20,683 nucleotides of DNA from Clostridia bacterium (GCA_900768805.1 CAAGEF010000171.1:1-20683); one strand, 5' to 3'. Positions 1 through 9,261 are shown, counted from the stretch's first letter. The notes: a model not told the origin generated them from the letters alone. Translations and numbers: made by a program.

Positions 1-447
1 ATAAAAAATGATTATGGAGTTTTTGCAGCATCATGTTGTATTCCAATAGCTTGCAAAGAATATAATTGGCAAGGAAAAAAGTATTTTGATGGAGGTATAA
101 CTGATCCAATACCTATAAAAAAAGCATATGAAAATGGATGTACAAAAGTAATTGTAATATTGACAAGACCAATAGATTATAGAAAATCAGATGGAAATAG
201 AAAACTTTTGTATGGAAAGTTAAAAAGAAAATATCCTGAATTTACTAAAAAATTAGTTAATAGATGTGAGTTATACAATTCAACACTAGAAAATTTATTA
301 AAAAATGATGTAAAAAAAGGAAATGTTTTAATTATAGCACCAGATGATGATTTACATATGAAAACATTAGAGAAAGATAAAGAAAAATTAGAAACACTAT
401 ATCAAAAAGGATATAAAGACGGCGAAAAAATAAAAAAATTTTTATAA
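1..447 (+). CDS. Patatin-like phospholipase, C-terminal part (5' end outside window)
   Basis: The frame is open from base 1 without a start, so the gene begins upstream. The first visible stretch contains YFDGGITDPIPI, the Asp-Gly-Gly block that carries the catalytic Asp of the Ser-Asp dyad in patatin-like phospholipases. VIVILTRP and a Tyr-Arg-Lys follow, as in the YjjU-like branch. The serine (GxSxG) motif would lie upstream of the window. These enzymes hydrolyse acyl esters of membrane lipids. The last 95 codons are mostly charged helices. A TTG at 160 could be read as a start but would drop the DGG motif, so it is not the real one. The next gene starts 34 bp downstream with no terminator between, so they are probably co-transcribed. 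Family is fairly certain; substrate is unknown. Confidence 0.85.
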   Translation: MKNDYGVFAASCCIPIACKEYNWQGKKYFDGGITDPIPIKKAYENGCTKVIVILTRPIDYRKSDGNRKLLYGKLKRKYPEFTKKLVNRCELYNSTLENLLKNDVKKGNVLIIAPDDDLHMKTLEKDKEKLETLYQKGYKDGEKIKKFL

Positions 448-481
448 AATATTAAATAAACTAAGAAAGGTGGTTTTTATT

Positions 482-1936
482 ATGGCAAAAAATGGAACAA
501 CAATGACACACAAAATGGAAAGAAAAAGTGTTGAGATTATAGTAGACAAAATTTTAAAGGAAATGGAGAAAGATAGAAATAAGGAAATTTCAAAACTAAT
601 TGATCTTTCAGAAAAATTTTATGGAGATGACTATAAGAAGGAAGATTACGAAAGATATCGTAAAATGCTAGAAAACCCAGATAGTAGATGGATGAAAATT
701 ATAAATAGTTTTTTAGACTATGCTAATCCTAATGTTGCGAAAACATTTATCATGAACTTTGTATATGAATCATTATTTTATTCGACAAAACAAATAAGAA
801 AAAATAGAGTTAAATATGATTGTAATATCCCATGGCTTATTCTATTTGATCCAACAGATGCTTGCAATATGCATTGTACTGGATGTTGGGCAGGTACATA
901 TGGACATAAACACAATTTGAGCTTTGAAGATATGGATAAAATAGTTACTGAGGGGAAAGAACTTGGAATTCATTTTTATATGCTAACTGGTGGAGAACCT
1001 ATGGTTAGAAAAGAAGATGTTTTCAAACTAGCAGAGAAACATTATGATTGTGAATTTTCAATTTATACAAACTCTAGTTTAATTGATGAAGAAGTTTGTA
1101 AAAGAATTCAAAAATTAGGAAATATTGTATTTCAATTATCTATTGAAGGAACAGAAGAAACAAATGATGGAAGGCGTGGAGCAGGTCATTACCAAGGTGT
1201 AATGAAAGCAATGGATTTGCTTAAAAAATATGGAATATTATTCGGTACATCAATCTGCTATACAAGAGCAAATATAGAAGCAGTTACCAATGATGAATTT
1301 ATACAAATGTTAGCAGATAAAGGTGCTAAATTTGGATTCTTTTTCCATTATATGCCTGTTGGAAACAATGCAGTAAAAGAATTACTTCCAACACCAGAGC
1401 AAAGGAAATATATGATAAAAAGGATTCGTGAATTAAGAGATTTTGAAAAATATCCAGATTTGACATTCTTCCCAATGGATTTTCAAAATGATGGTGAATA
1501 TGTTGGTGGATGCATAGCAGGAGGAAGAAACTATTTCCATATAAATTCAGCAGGAGATGCAGAACCTTGTGTGTTTATACATTATTCAAATGCAAATATT
1601 CATGATAAGTCTATATTGGAGATACTAAAAAGTCCATTATTTATGGCATATCATGATGGACAACCATTTAATGAAAATCACTTAAGACCATGTCCAATGC
1701 TTGAAAATCCAAACATATTAAGAGATATGGTAAATAAAACAGGAGCTCATTCAACAGACTTAGAATCTCCAGAAAAAGTAGAACATTTATGTGAAAAATG
1801 TGATGAATATGCACAAAATTGGAAACTAGAGGCTGAAAAGATTTGGAGTGATTCAAAAAATAAAGTTAAAGAACATAATAAGGGAAGATACCAAAATTAC
1901 TCAAAAGAATATAAAGAAAAAATGGGCATGAAATAA
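482..1936 (+). CDS. Radical SAM protein with auxiliary Fe-S cysteines
   Basis: The protein has 484 aa. The ATG at 482 is preferred over the GTG at 470 because that GTG lies inside the ribosome-binding site AGAAAGGTGG. The radical SAM motif CNMHCTGC gives Cys128, Cys132 and Cys135, which bind the [4Fe-4S] cluster that cleaves S-adenosylmethionine. TGGEP follows as the SAM-contact motif. Further cysteines at about 344, 363, 404, 437 and 440 (CEKC) suggest a SPASM-like C-terminal domain with one or more extra clusters. About 120 residues precede the core, including a hydrophobic stretch around NPNVAKTFIMNFVYESLFY. The product is not known. A patatin, a CDP-alcohol phosphatidyltransferase and metK beside it make a lipid substrate plausible; the radical SAM enzymes that join lipid tails (Tes/MSS type) are one possibility, but peptide modification cannot be excluded. 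Confidence 0.85.
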   Translation: MAKNGTTMTHKMERKSVEIIVDKILKEMEKDRNKEISKLIDLSEKFYGDDYKKEDYERYRKMLENPDSRWMKIINSFLDYANPNVAKTFIMNFVYESLFYSTKQIRKNRVKYDCNIPWLILFDPTDACNMHCTGCWAGTYGHKHNLSFEDMDKIVTEGKELGIHFYMLTGGEPMVRKEDVFKLAEKHYDCEFSIYTNSSLIDEEVCKRIQKLGNIVFQLSIEGTEETNDGRRGAGHYQGVMKAMDLLKKYGILFGTSICYTRANIEAVTNDEFIQMLADKGAKFGFFFHYMPVGNNAVKELLPTPEQRKYMIKRIRELRDFEKYPDLTFFPMDFQNDGEYVGGCIAGGRNYFHINSAGDAEPCVFIHYSNANIHDKSILEILKSPLFMAYHDGQPFNENHLRPCPMLENPNILRDMVNKTGAHSTDLESPEKVEHLCEKCDEYAQNWKLEAEKIWSDSKNKVKEHNKGRYQNYSKEYKEKMGMK

Positions 1937-1981
1937 AAGATAAATTTTGAATGGTATGATTATTGAAAGAAGAAAAGGAAA

Positions 1982-2587
1982 ATGAAAATTTTTGTTAATT
2001 TACTCACAACAGGTAGGCTAATAATCTCATTATTATTGCCTGTTGTGAAGAATAAAATTTCGAGTCAATGTTTTATTATAAGTATAATTATAATTTTTTT
2101 GACTGATTTTGTAGATGGGAAATTAGCTAGAAAATATAATGTTCAAACATTATATGGAAGTTATATGGATACATTAGCTGATAAAACATTAAACATAATG
2201 CTAATTATATCATTAACACATAAATCCAAAGTTCCTTGGTTAATGCTAGTCCTTGAAATTACAATTCTGGTTGTTAATTCCATAGGATGGATATTAGGGA
2301 AAAAAACAAGGGTAAGCATAATTGGAAAAATAAAGATGTGGGTTATTGGATTAACAATAGTTTTAGGATATATGAATTATTTTAATATTCTAAATGACAC
2401 TTTATTTAATGTATTTATGGTTATTACATGTATATTGCAAATATTAACTATAATAAATTATGCTACTGAATTAATAAAAGAAAAAGAAGGAACAAGAGAA
2501 AATATAAATATAGAATCATGGAATGATTTTGTTTATTTTGCATTTAATACGGATTACTATATGAGCCTTAAAAATAATGAATTATAA
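1982..2587 (+). CDS. CDP-alcohol phosphatidyltransferase
   Basis: The protein has 201 aa and is largely membrane-embedded. It contains the complete family signature D-x2-DG-x2-AR-x8-G-x3-D-x3-D, read as Asp42, Asp45-Gly46, Ala49-Arg50, Gly59, Asp63 and Asp67. These Asp residues bind the metal ions and the CDP-diacylglycerol whose phosphatidyl group is passed to an alcohol. The length and the early position of the motif fit PgsA/CLS-type enzymes, and about five hydrophobic segments follow. The acceptor (glycerol 3-phosphate, inositol, another lipid) cannot be read from the sequence. It starts 46 bp after the radical SAM gene behind a purine-rich AGAAGAAAAGGAAA. No terminator separates them, so it belongs to the same operon. 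The C-terminal 40 residues are hydrophilic. Confidence 0.88.
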   Translation: MKIFVNLLTTGRLIISLLLPVVKNKISSQCFIISIIIIFLTDFVDGKLARKYNVQTLYGSYMDTLADKTLNIMLIISLTHKSKVPWLMLVLEITILVVNSIGWILGKKTRVSIIGKIKMWVIGLTIVLGYMNYFNILNDTLFNVFMVITCILQILTIINYATELIKEKEGTRENINIESWNDFVYFAFNTDYYMSLKNNEL

Positions 2588-2638
2588 CAAGAAAATAAAT
2601 ATTTTAATAATTAAATGGAGAGAAAGAGGTAGAAAAAA

Positions 2639-3748
2639 ATGAAAAATTATTACTTTACATCAGAAAGTGTAACAGAAGGACACCCAGACAAATTATGTGA
2701 TTACATATCAGACAGTATATTAGATGAATGTTTAAAACAAGATAAGAATTCAAGAGTAGCCATTGAAACATTTGTATCAGCAAATACCGTAACAATAGCA
2801 GGTCAAATAACATCAACAGCTAGATTGAAAATAGGAGAACTAGTAAGAGAAAAAATAAAAGAAATTGGATTCGATAATGAAAATACAGATATAGATTATA
2901 GAACCTGTAAAATTCAAGCAGAAATAACAAAACAAAGTCCAGATATTGCGATGGGAGTAGATACAGGAGGAGCAGGAGATCAGGGACTAATGTTTGGATA
3001 TGCTTGTGATGAAACAGAAGTGTATATGCCTTATGCGATTGAGATGGCTCATAAGTTATCAAAAAAATTAGCAGAAGTTAGAAAGACAAGGGAAATTCCA
3101 TACTTAAGACCAGATGGAAAAACACAAGTAACAGTAGAATATGAAAACGATAAACCAAAAAGAATTGAAACTATTTTAATATCAACACAACATTTAGATA
3201 ATATTTCAATGGAGGATTTGAAAAGAGATGTTATAGAAAAAGTAATATGTACAACAATACCAAAAGAGATGATGGATAAGGATACAAAGATATATATTAA
3301 TCCAACAGGAAGATTTGTAATTGGTGGACCTCTTGGAGATACAGGATTGACTGGAAGAAAAATTATAGTAGATACATATGGAGGATATTCTAGACATGGT
3401 GGGGGAGCATTTTCTGGAAAAGATGCAAGCAAGGTAGATAGGTCAGCTGCATATATGTTAAGGCATATAGCAAAAAATCTTGTTGCAAATGGTTATGCTA
3501 AAAAATGTGAAATTCAAGTAGCCTATGCTATTGGAATGAAAGAACCATTATCAATTTGTGTTAATACATTCGGAACAAGTGAAAAAACAGAAGAAGAACT
3601 TGTAAATGTGATTAAAGATAAATTTGATTTAACACCGGAAGGAATTATAGAATATTTGGGATTGAAAGAGCCTATCTATACAAAAACAACAAATTATGGA
3701 CATTTTGGAAAAGATAATTTACCTTGGGAAAAGATAATAGAAATGTAA
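2639..3748 (+). CDS. metK: S-adenosylmethionine synthetase
   Basis: The protein has 369 aa. It makes S-adenosylmethionine from ATP and methionine in the cytosol. The visible signatures are TEGHPDK (12-18, with His15 and Asp17), the GAGDQG loop (111-116), GRFVIGGPLGDTGLTGRK (224-241) and the P-loop-like GGGAFSGKD (254-262). It is somewhat shorter than the usual 380-400 residues, ending soon after the conserved YGHFG...LPWE. The common AAYAAR stretch reads AAYMLRH here. Start: ATG behind GAGAAAGAGGTAG. No SAM riboswitch is visible in the 51 bp upstream, and there is no separate promoter, so it is probably read through from the radical SAM gene whose cosubstrate it makes. Confidence 0.96.
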   Translation: MKNYYFTSESVTEGHPDKLCDYISDSILDECLKQDKNSRVAIETFVSANTVTIAGQITSTARLKIGELVREKIKEIGFDNENTDIDYRTCKIQAEITKQSPDIAMGVDTGGAGDQGLMFGYACDETEVYMPYAIEMAHKLSKKLAEVRKTREIPYLRPDGKTQVTVEYENDKPKRIETILISTQHLDNISMEDLKRDVIEKVICTTIPKEMMDKDTKIYINPTGRFVIGGPLGDTGLTGRKIIVDTYGGYSRHGGGAFSGKDASKVDRSAAYMLRHIAKNLVANGYAKKCEIQVAYAIGMKEPLSICVNTFGTSEKTEEELVNVIKDKFDLTPEGIIEYLGLKEPIYTKTTNYGHFGKDNLPWEKIIEM

Positions 3749-3749
3749 G

Positions 3750-4895
3750 GTGGGAAAGAAAATAAAAAAGAAAGATATTAAATATATATTAGGAATTATA
3801 GCATTTACCATTTTATTGACTTATTTTGTGAACAATGTTTCTATAGTATCAAACATAGGAAAAGTATTATACCCATTTATATTAGGAGGAGGTTTAGCTT
3901 TTGTGCTAAATATTCCTCTTAATATAATAGAAAGAAAAATAATAAATAGGAAGAATAAGACATACAAAACTAAGTTTGTAAGGATATTATCTATTATAAT
4001 ATCAATTATGCTAATTATTTTAATAATAGTAGCAATCAATTATTTATTTATACCAGATTTAATAAATTCAATTGATACAATTATACAAAAAGTGCCAGAT
4101 ACAATAGAAAATGTTAAAAATATAGTTTTAGATTTAGCAAAAGAATATCCACAAATAAAAGATACAATACAATCAAATATTTCTAAAAATCAGCAATACA
4201 TTTCAAATAAATCACAAGAATTATTAAGTAATATTTTATCTGGTAGTGTAAATTTAATAGGTTCTTTTTTTTCTAAAACAGTAGATTGTATTGTTGCACT
4301 TGTTTTTGCTTTTTATATATTAATTAATAAAGAACAACTCTTAAAACAACTAAGAAAAATAGTAATTGCATATTTCTCGAAACCAACAGGAAAAGAAATT
4401 TTTAGAGTATTGCAAATATCTAATAATACATTTAATAATTTTGTAACAGGACAATGTAAAGAAGCTGTTATATTAGGTGTATTGTGTTGTATTGGTATGA
4501 TAATATTACAAATACCTTATGCAAAAAACATAGGATTAATAACGATGATGACAGCACTAATTCCAGTAATAGGTGCATGGTTTAGTGGCATATTTGGATT
4601 TTTATTAATTGTAACCGTAGATCCTATAAAAGCTATTGTATTTGCTATATTTATCATAATTTTACAGCAATTAGAAGGAAACTTTATTTATCCTAAAGTA
4701 GTTGGAAATGTAATACAATTACCAAGTATGTGGGTTTTAGTAGCCATAACAATTGGTGGAAAACTATGTGGGATCGCAGGAATTTTATTGGGAGTACCAA
4801 TTTTATCTATTATATATACAATATTTACGCAAGAAGTTAATATAAGAATAAAAGAGAAACATGAGAAAAAGGTTAATTCGATTGACGATATTTAG
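3750..4895 (+). CDS. AI-2E family (PerM-like) membrane protein
   Basis: The protein has 381 aa, with about eight membrane segments: two at the N terminus, a soluble helical region (roughly 100-170), then the membrane-bound C-terminal half. Family hallmarks are the IPYAKNIGLITMMTALIPVI block, the GNFIYPKVVG block and the GGKLCGIAGILLGVPI block near the end. The family is named after the E. coli AI-2 exporter, but members also act as Na+/H+ antiporters or have unknown roles, so the substrate is open. The start is the GTG at 3750, one base after the metK stop. The ribosome-binding site there is weak, so translation is probably coupled to metK. It is the last gene of the first operon. Confidence 0.88.
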   Translation: MGKKIKKKDIKYILGIIAFTILLTYFVNNVSIVSNIGKVLYPFILGGGLAFVLNIPLNIIERKIINRKNKTYKTKFVRILSIIISIMLIILIIVAINYLFIPDLINSIDTIIQKVPDTIENVKNIVLDLAKEYPQIKDTIQSNISKNQQYISNKSQELLSNILSGSVNLIGSFFSKTVDCIVALVFAFYILINKEQLLKQLRKIVIAYFSKPTGKEIFRVLQISNNTFNNFVTGQCKEAVILGVLCCIGMIILQIPYAKNIGLITMMTALIPVIGAWFSGIFGFLLIVTVDPIKAIVFAIFIIILQQLEGNFIYPKVVGNVIQLPSMWVLVAITIGGKLCGIAGILLGVPILSIIYTIFTQEVNIRIKEKHEKKVNSIDDI

Positions 4896-4920
4896 TTATT
4901 ATTAGTAATAAATAGAATAG

Positions 4921-4963
4921 AAATAAGATATAACATTTTACAAGTGATATATCTTATTTTTAA
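4921..4963 (+). terminator. Intrinsic terminator after the AI-2E family gene
   Basis: A 12-bp perfect stem (4921-4932 with 4948-4959) encloses a 15-nt loop and runs into a T-rich tract. The stem sequence AAATAAGATATA is the same as in the terminator at 11155. Confidence 0.8.
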
Positions 4964-4992
4964 TTACTAACATATAAAATCACTAAAAGGAG

Positions 4993-5024
4993 TTCATTAT
5001 TAATTCATTTTATTATTGTATAAT
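4993..5024 (+). promoter_or_regulatory. Promoter of the MMPL operon with a response-regulator-type box
   Basis: TTCATT at 4993 and TTCATT at 5004 are direct repeats 11 bp (one helical turn) apart. A perfect -10 TATAAT begins at 5019, exactly 15 bp after the start of the second repeat. There is no good -35 hexamer; the repeats occupy that place, as at activator-dependent promoters bound by OmpR/PhoB-type regulators. The same arrangement with the same spacing occurs before the response regulator gene at 9230-9261. Confidence 0.6.
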
Positions 5025-5101
5025 ACAAAAGTTAATAAAATTATCGTAGCATAAAATAAAGTAATAAAATTAATTGAAAATTAGAGAAAGGAGTATTATT
5101 T

Positions 5102-7168
5102 ATGCACAAGCTAGGAAAGGCAATTTGTAAGCACAGAAGATTAATTTTAATAATTGCTTTACTACTATTAATTCCTTCTATTATTGGAATGAAAGAAACT
5201 AGAATCAATTATGACATATTAGTATATCTTCCAGATGATGTAGAAACTATACAGGGAGAAAACATACTGTCCGAAGATTTTAATATGGGAGCATTTTCAG
5301 TAGTATTGCTAGAAGATATGAATACAAAAGATATTATAAAACTAGAAAAAAATTTTAGAGAAATAGACAATGTAGAAAAGGTTGTAAGTATTGCAGATAT
5401 TATAGGCACAAGTATTCCAGAAGAAATGATACCAGATGACATAAAAGAAAAAATATATAAAGATAATGAAACAATTATGTTAGTTACCTTTAAAGACCAA
5501 ATATCAGCAGATACCACAATGCAGACAGTTCAAACTCTAAGAGAAATAACAGATGAGCATTGCAAAATAAGTGGAATGACATCAACTGTACTAGACACAC
5601 GAGATTTATCAGATTCTGAAATTGCTATCTATGTTGTAATAGCAGTAATCTTATGTTTAATTATATTAGAGTTAGCATTAGATTCTTATGTAGCACCTAT
5701 CTTATTGCTTTTAAATATAGGAATTGCTATTTTATATAATATGGGAAGCAACATATTTTTAGGAGAAATATCTTATATCACAAAAGCAATAAGTGCAGTA
5801 TTACAATTAGGAGTAACAATGGACTTTGCTATTTTCTTATATCATAGTTACATGCAAGAAAAAGAAACTATACAAGATAATGAGGAAGCAATGGCACATG
5901 CTATCGGAAAAACACTATTATCAGTAGTAGGGAGCTCACTTACAACAATAGCAGGATTTTTAGCATTATGTAGTATGAACCTTACTTTAGGAAAAGACAT
6001 TGGAATTGTTATGGCAAAAGGTGTACTTTTTGGAGTGATTTCTGTAGTAACAATCCTCCCAGCTATGATATTAGAGTTAAATAACTTAATTGAAAAAACA
6101 AAACATAAAGAGATATTTCCTAAATTTACAGGCGTCAAAAATTTTGTTATAAAACATTATAAAGCGATTATTATAGCATTTTTAGTTGTATTACCAATAG
6201 CATTCTATGGTTATAAAAAGACAGATATTTATTATAATTTAGATAAATCATTACCTGAATCTTTAGAAAGTGTATCTGCTAACAATGAACTAAAAGAAAA
6301 ATTTAATATGGTATCTATGGAATTATTATTAGTAGATAAAAATATTCCAGATCATCAAGTAAATAATATGCTAGATGAAATAGAGAGTCTAGATGGTATT
6401 GAATGGACTCTAGGTTATTCAAAAATATCAAATTTAGGTATACCAAAAGAATCCTTACCAGAAGATTTAGTAGAGATTTTCCAAAATGATACCTATCAAA
6501 TAATTATTATAAATTCAAGATATGAAATGGCAACAGATGAACTCAATGAACAAGTAACAAAGGTAAATGAAATTATAAAAAAATATGATGAAAATGCTAT
6601 TCTTGCAGGTGAAGGACCTTTAATGAAAGATTTAGTGGAAATAAGTAATCATGATTTTAATAGTGTAAATATAGTATCTATTGGAATTATATTTGTTATT
6701 ATGATTATTGTATTAAAATCAATATCTTTACCTATTATATTAATTGTAGTAATTGAGTTTGCTATATTTATTAATATGGGAATACCATATTACACAAATA
6801 CAATAATACCTTTTATTGCATCTATTGTTATAGGAACAATTCAACTGGGAGCTACTATTGATTATGCAATACTGATCACTAATAAATATGTAAATGGAAG
6901 AAATTGTGGTAAAGATAAAAAAGAAGCTATTAGCGAAGCATTAGGAACATCTATTAGTTCTATTGCTGTAAGTGGATTATGCTTTTTTGGAGCAACTTTT
7001 GGAGTAGGTGTTTACTCACAAATAGAGATGATAGGAACTTTATGTACTTTAATGTCAAGAGGTGCTATTGTTAGTATGATTTGTGTTATTACGGTATTGC
7101 CATCATTCTTAATGATATTTGATAAAATCATTTGTAAAACAACAATTGGAATGAAAGCAAAAAAATAA
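5102..7168 (+). CDS. MMPL/RND family transporter
   Basis: The protein has 688 aa. It has the twofold architecture of the MMPL (RND superfamily) transporters: a first membrane helix at about 14-30, a large extracytoplasmic loop, then five or six closely packed helices from about 174. The pattern repeats, with a second helix at about 350-370, a second loop, and a helix bundle from about 527. LQLGVTMDFAIFLYHSYMQE and IQLGATIDYAILITNKYVNG are the corresponding fourth-helix motifs with the Asp that carries protons. Such proteins export lipids or hydrophobic compounds using the proton gradient; the cargo is unknown. The gene has its own promoter and ribosome-binding site (AGAAAGGAG). The next gene follows after 20 bp and encodes a secreted partner, so the two probably form one system. 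Confidence 0.9.
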   Translation: MHKLGKAICKHRRLILIIALLLLIPSIIGMKETRINYDILVYLPDDVETIQGENILSEDFNMGAFSVVLLEDMNTKDIIKLEKNFREIDNVEKVVSIADIIGTSIPEEMIPDDIKEKIYKDNETIMLVTFKDQISADTTMQTVQTLREITDEHCKISGMTSTVLDTRDLSDSEIAIYVVIAVILCLIILELALDSYVAPILLLLNIGIAILYNMGSNIFLGEISYITKAISAVLQLGVTMDFAIFLYHSYMQEKETIQDNEEAMAHAIGKTLLSVVGSSLTTIAGFLALCSMNLTLGKDIGIVMAKGVLFGVISVVTILPAMILELNNLIEKTKHKEIFPKFTGVKNFVIKHYKAIIIAFLVVLPIAFYGYKKTDIYYNLDKSLPESLESVSANNELKEKFNMVSMELLLVDKNIPDHQVNNMLDEIESLDGIEWTLGYSKISNLGIPKESLPEDLVEIFQNDTYQIIIINSRYEMATDELNEQVTKVNEIIKKYDENAILAGEGPLMKDLVEISNHDFNSVNIVSIGIIFVIMIIVLKSISLPIILIVVIEFAIFINMGIPYYTNTIIPFIASIVIGTIQLGATIDYAILITNKYVNGRNCGKDKKEAISEALGTSISSIAVSGLCFFGATFGVGVYSQIEMIGTLCTLMSRGAIVSMICVITVLPSFLMIFDKIICKTTIGMKAKK

Positions 7169-7188
7169 AAGAAAGGATTTGATTAAAA

Positions 7189-9150
7189 ATGAATAAAAAA
7201 GTGATTTCAAAAATAACATCAAGTGTTTTATTGTGCACAATGTTTGTTTATACAACACCAGTATTTGCTTTTACAAAAGATGAAACAGTTTATTCTAAGA
7301 TAGATTCAAATGGAAATAATTATAATACAATTGTAAGTGATCATATAATAAATGATGAACAGGAGAAATTAATCAATGACATATCAGATTTATTAAATAT
7401 AAATAATGTAAACGGTGATGAAGAATTCTCACAAGATGGAAACAATTTAGTATGGCATGCAGAAGAAAATGATATATATTATCAAGGAGAAACGCAGAAA
7501 GAATTACCAATAGAATGCAATGTAAAATATGAATTAGATGGAAATGAAATAACTGCAAGTGAACTAGCAGGTAAAAGTGGAAAAATAAAAATAACAATTG
7601 AGTATATTAATAAAGATGCACATACTGTTAATATCAATGGAAAAAATCAAATTTTATACACTCCATTTGTTGTAGTTTGTGGTACAATTATAGATAATGA
7701 TAACAATAGAAATATTGAAATAACAAACGGAAAAACTGTAGATGATGGAAGTAAAACAACAGTAATTGGAATTAGTTTGCCAGGTTTACAAGAAAGTCTA
7801 AATATTTCAAAAGGTAAAATAGATATTCCAAATACAATAGAAATTACTATGGATTCAACCGATTTTGAGTTAAATAATATTGTAACTTATGTTACTCCTA
7901 AAGTACTAGAAGAAAGCGATATAGAGTTATTCGAAAAACTTGATGAAATATACACTCAAGTAGACACTTTACAAAGTTCGAGTAAGCAAATGGAAGATGG
8001 AGCAAATAGTTTGAAAGAGGGAACAACTACTTATAGTGAAAAATCAATAGAGTTTAATAATGCAGTAGAGCAAATGTCAAAAGGAGTAAGTAGTGTTAAC
8101 CAAAATTATTCAAAAATAGATGCAGGAATAAGCACCTTAAATGAAAGTAGTGCTACTCTAGAATCTGGAGCAAAAAGTGTAAGTGAAGGAACGCTAGCGG
8201 TTTCTGAAAATTTACAGACAATAAGTTCTAAATTAAGCGAATTACAAACAGGAACACAAGGTTTAAAGCAAGGTGAAGTACAGTTAGAAGCAGGATTAGA
8301 TCAAATAATAACGAGTGTAAATAGTATTCAAGGAACAGATAATTCTGCAAAAATTACAGAATTAAACCAATTAATAACAGCAAACCAAAATACTATAAAT
8401 AGCTTAAAAACATCAAATGAAGCATTAACTGCACAACTTAAAGCAATTGAAGATGATAAAACAAAACAAACAATAACTACACAAATAGAAACAAACAAAT
8501 CAATTATTACATTATTAGAAACAAATATAGTAGCATATAAAGAAACAATTTCAACCTTAAAAGGTGCTGATATGTCAAGCATAAAAGAATTACAAACAGC
8601 ATTAAACACTTTAAAACAAGGACTTCAAAGTCTACTTACAGGAACAGATACATTATATGATGGAACAACAGCATTACAAACCGGAACGGAAGCATTAGCA
8701 TCTAAAACAAAAGAATTAGCACAAGGAACACAAAACTTATATGAAGGAACAGTAAAAATTTCAAAAGGAGCTGCAACATTGAATTCTGGTTCTACTCAAT
8801 TAAGACAGGGATTAAATACATTAGAGGGTGGTGGAACTAAATTAGAAGTAGCAAGTGACCAATTAACAGAGGGGGCAAATACGATATCACAAGGAGCGAT
8901 TACTCTAGCTGAAGGAATAACAAAATTTAATAAAGAAGGAATAGAAAAAATTTGTGATTACATTAATGGTAATTTAAAAGATATTAGTACGAGATTAGAA
9001 AAGCTACAAGAACTATCAGAAGGATACGATAATTTTACAATGCTAAATAATGGAAACAAAGGAAATGTTAAATTTATTATGATAATGGATAGTATAAAGA
9101 AAGAAGAAGATACTAAGCAAGAGATTATACTAGATGACAAGAAAAAATAA
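7189..9150 (+). CDS. Secreted coiled-coil protein with Leu/Gly heptad repeats (YhgE-like)
   Basis: The protein has 653 aa. It starts with a signal peptide (basic MNKK, hydrophobic core, likely cut after VFA at about residue 27). Residues 30-240 are a beta-rich extracellular domain. From about 255 to 590 there are many degenerate repeats of the form xxxLxxGxxxL (for example LKEG, LESGAKSVSEG, LYDGTTALQTG, LNSGSTQLRQG), the X-X-X-Leu-X-X-Gly heptad pattern common in YhgE/Pip-type proteins. They are broken at about 385-470 by a longer helical insert. The C terminus is hydrophilic (DDKKK) and no membrane anchor or LPXTG is visible, so it is probably exported. Its place 20 bp behind an MMPL transporter suggests an extracellular adaptor or partner. 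Biochemical role is unknown. Confidence 0.8.
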   Translation: MNKKVISKITSSVLLCTMFVYTTPVFAFTKDETVYSKIDSNGNNYNTIVSDHIINDEQEKLINDISDLLNINNVNGDEEFSQDGNNLVWHAEENDIYYQGETQKELPIECNVKYELDGNEITASELAGKSGKIKITIEYINKDAHTVNINGKNQILYTPFVVVCGTIIDNDNNRNIEITNGKTVDDGSKTTVIGISLPGLQESLNISKGKIDIPNTIEITMDSTDFELNNIVTYVTPKVLEESDIELFEKLDEIYTQVDTLQSSSKQMEDGANSLKEGTTTYSEKSIEFNNAVEQMSKGVSSVNQNYSKIDAGISTLNESSATLESGAKSVSEGTLAVSENLQTISSKLSELQTGTQGLKQGEVQLEAGLDQIITSVNSIQGTDNSAKITELNQLITANQNTINSLKTSNEALTAQLKAIEDDKTKQTITTQIETNKSIITLLETNIVAYKETISTLKGADMSSIKELQTALNTLKQGLQSLLTGTDTLYDGTTALQTGTEALASKTKELAQGTQNLYEGTVKISKGAATLNSGSTQLRQGLNTLEGGGTKLEVASDQLTEGANTISQGAITLAEGITKFNKEGIEKICDYINGNLKDISTRLEKLQELSEGYDNFTMLNNGNKGNVKFIMIMDSIKKEEDTKQEIILDDKKK

Positions 9151-9163
9151 CACAATCAAAATT

Positions 9164-9203
9164 AAAAAAAGTATTAAAAATGTAGATTTTTGGTACTTTT
9201 TTT
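9164..9203 (+). terminator. Intrinsic terminator after the MMPL operon
   Basis: An 18-bp stem with two G-U pairs (9164-9181 with 9186-9203) and a 4-nt GTAG loop. The right arm ends in seven Ts and the left begins with seven As, so it can act in both directions. Confidence 0.85.
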
Positions 9204-9229
9204 GATATTATAGTAAAGACTTAAAAAAA

Positions 9230-9261
9230 TTCATAAATAATTCATATTGATTGATTATAAT
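9230..9261 (+). promoter_or_regulatory. Promoter of the two-component operon with the same direct-repeat box
   Basis: TTCATA at 9230 and TTCATA at 9241 are 11 bp apart. TATAAT begins at 9256, 15 bp after the second repeat starts. Over 32 positions this promoter matches the one at 4993-5024 at 24. It most likely is an autoregulatory site for the response regulator encoded just downstream. Confidence 0.6.

Noticed and set aside
2588..2638. SAM riboswitch before metK
   Set aside because: Only 51 bp separate the genes and no stem of the required kind can form.
3049..3432. Long minus-strand open frame inside metK
   Set aside because: It is a shadow of a certain gene; its product is low in complexity and it has no ribosome-binding site of its own.
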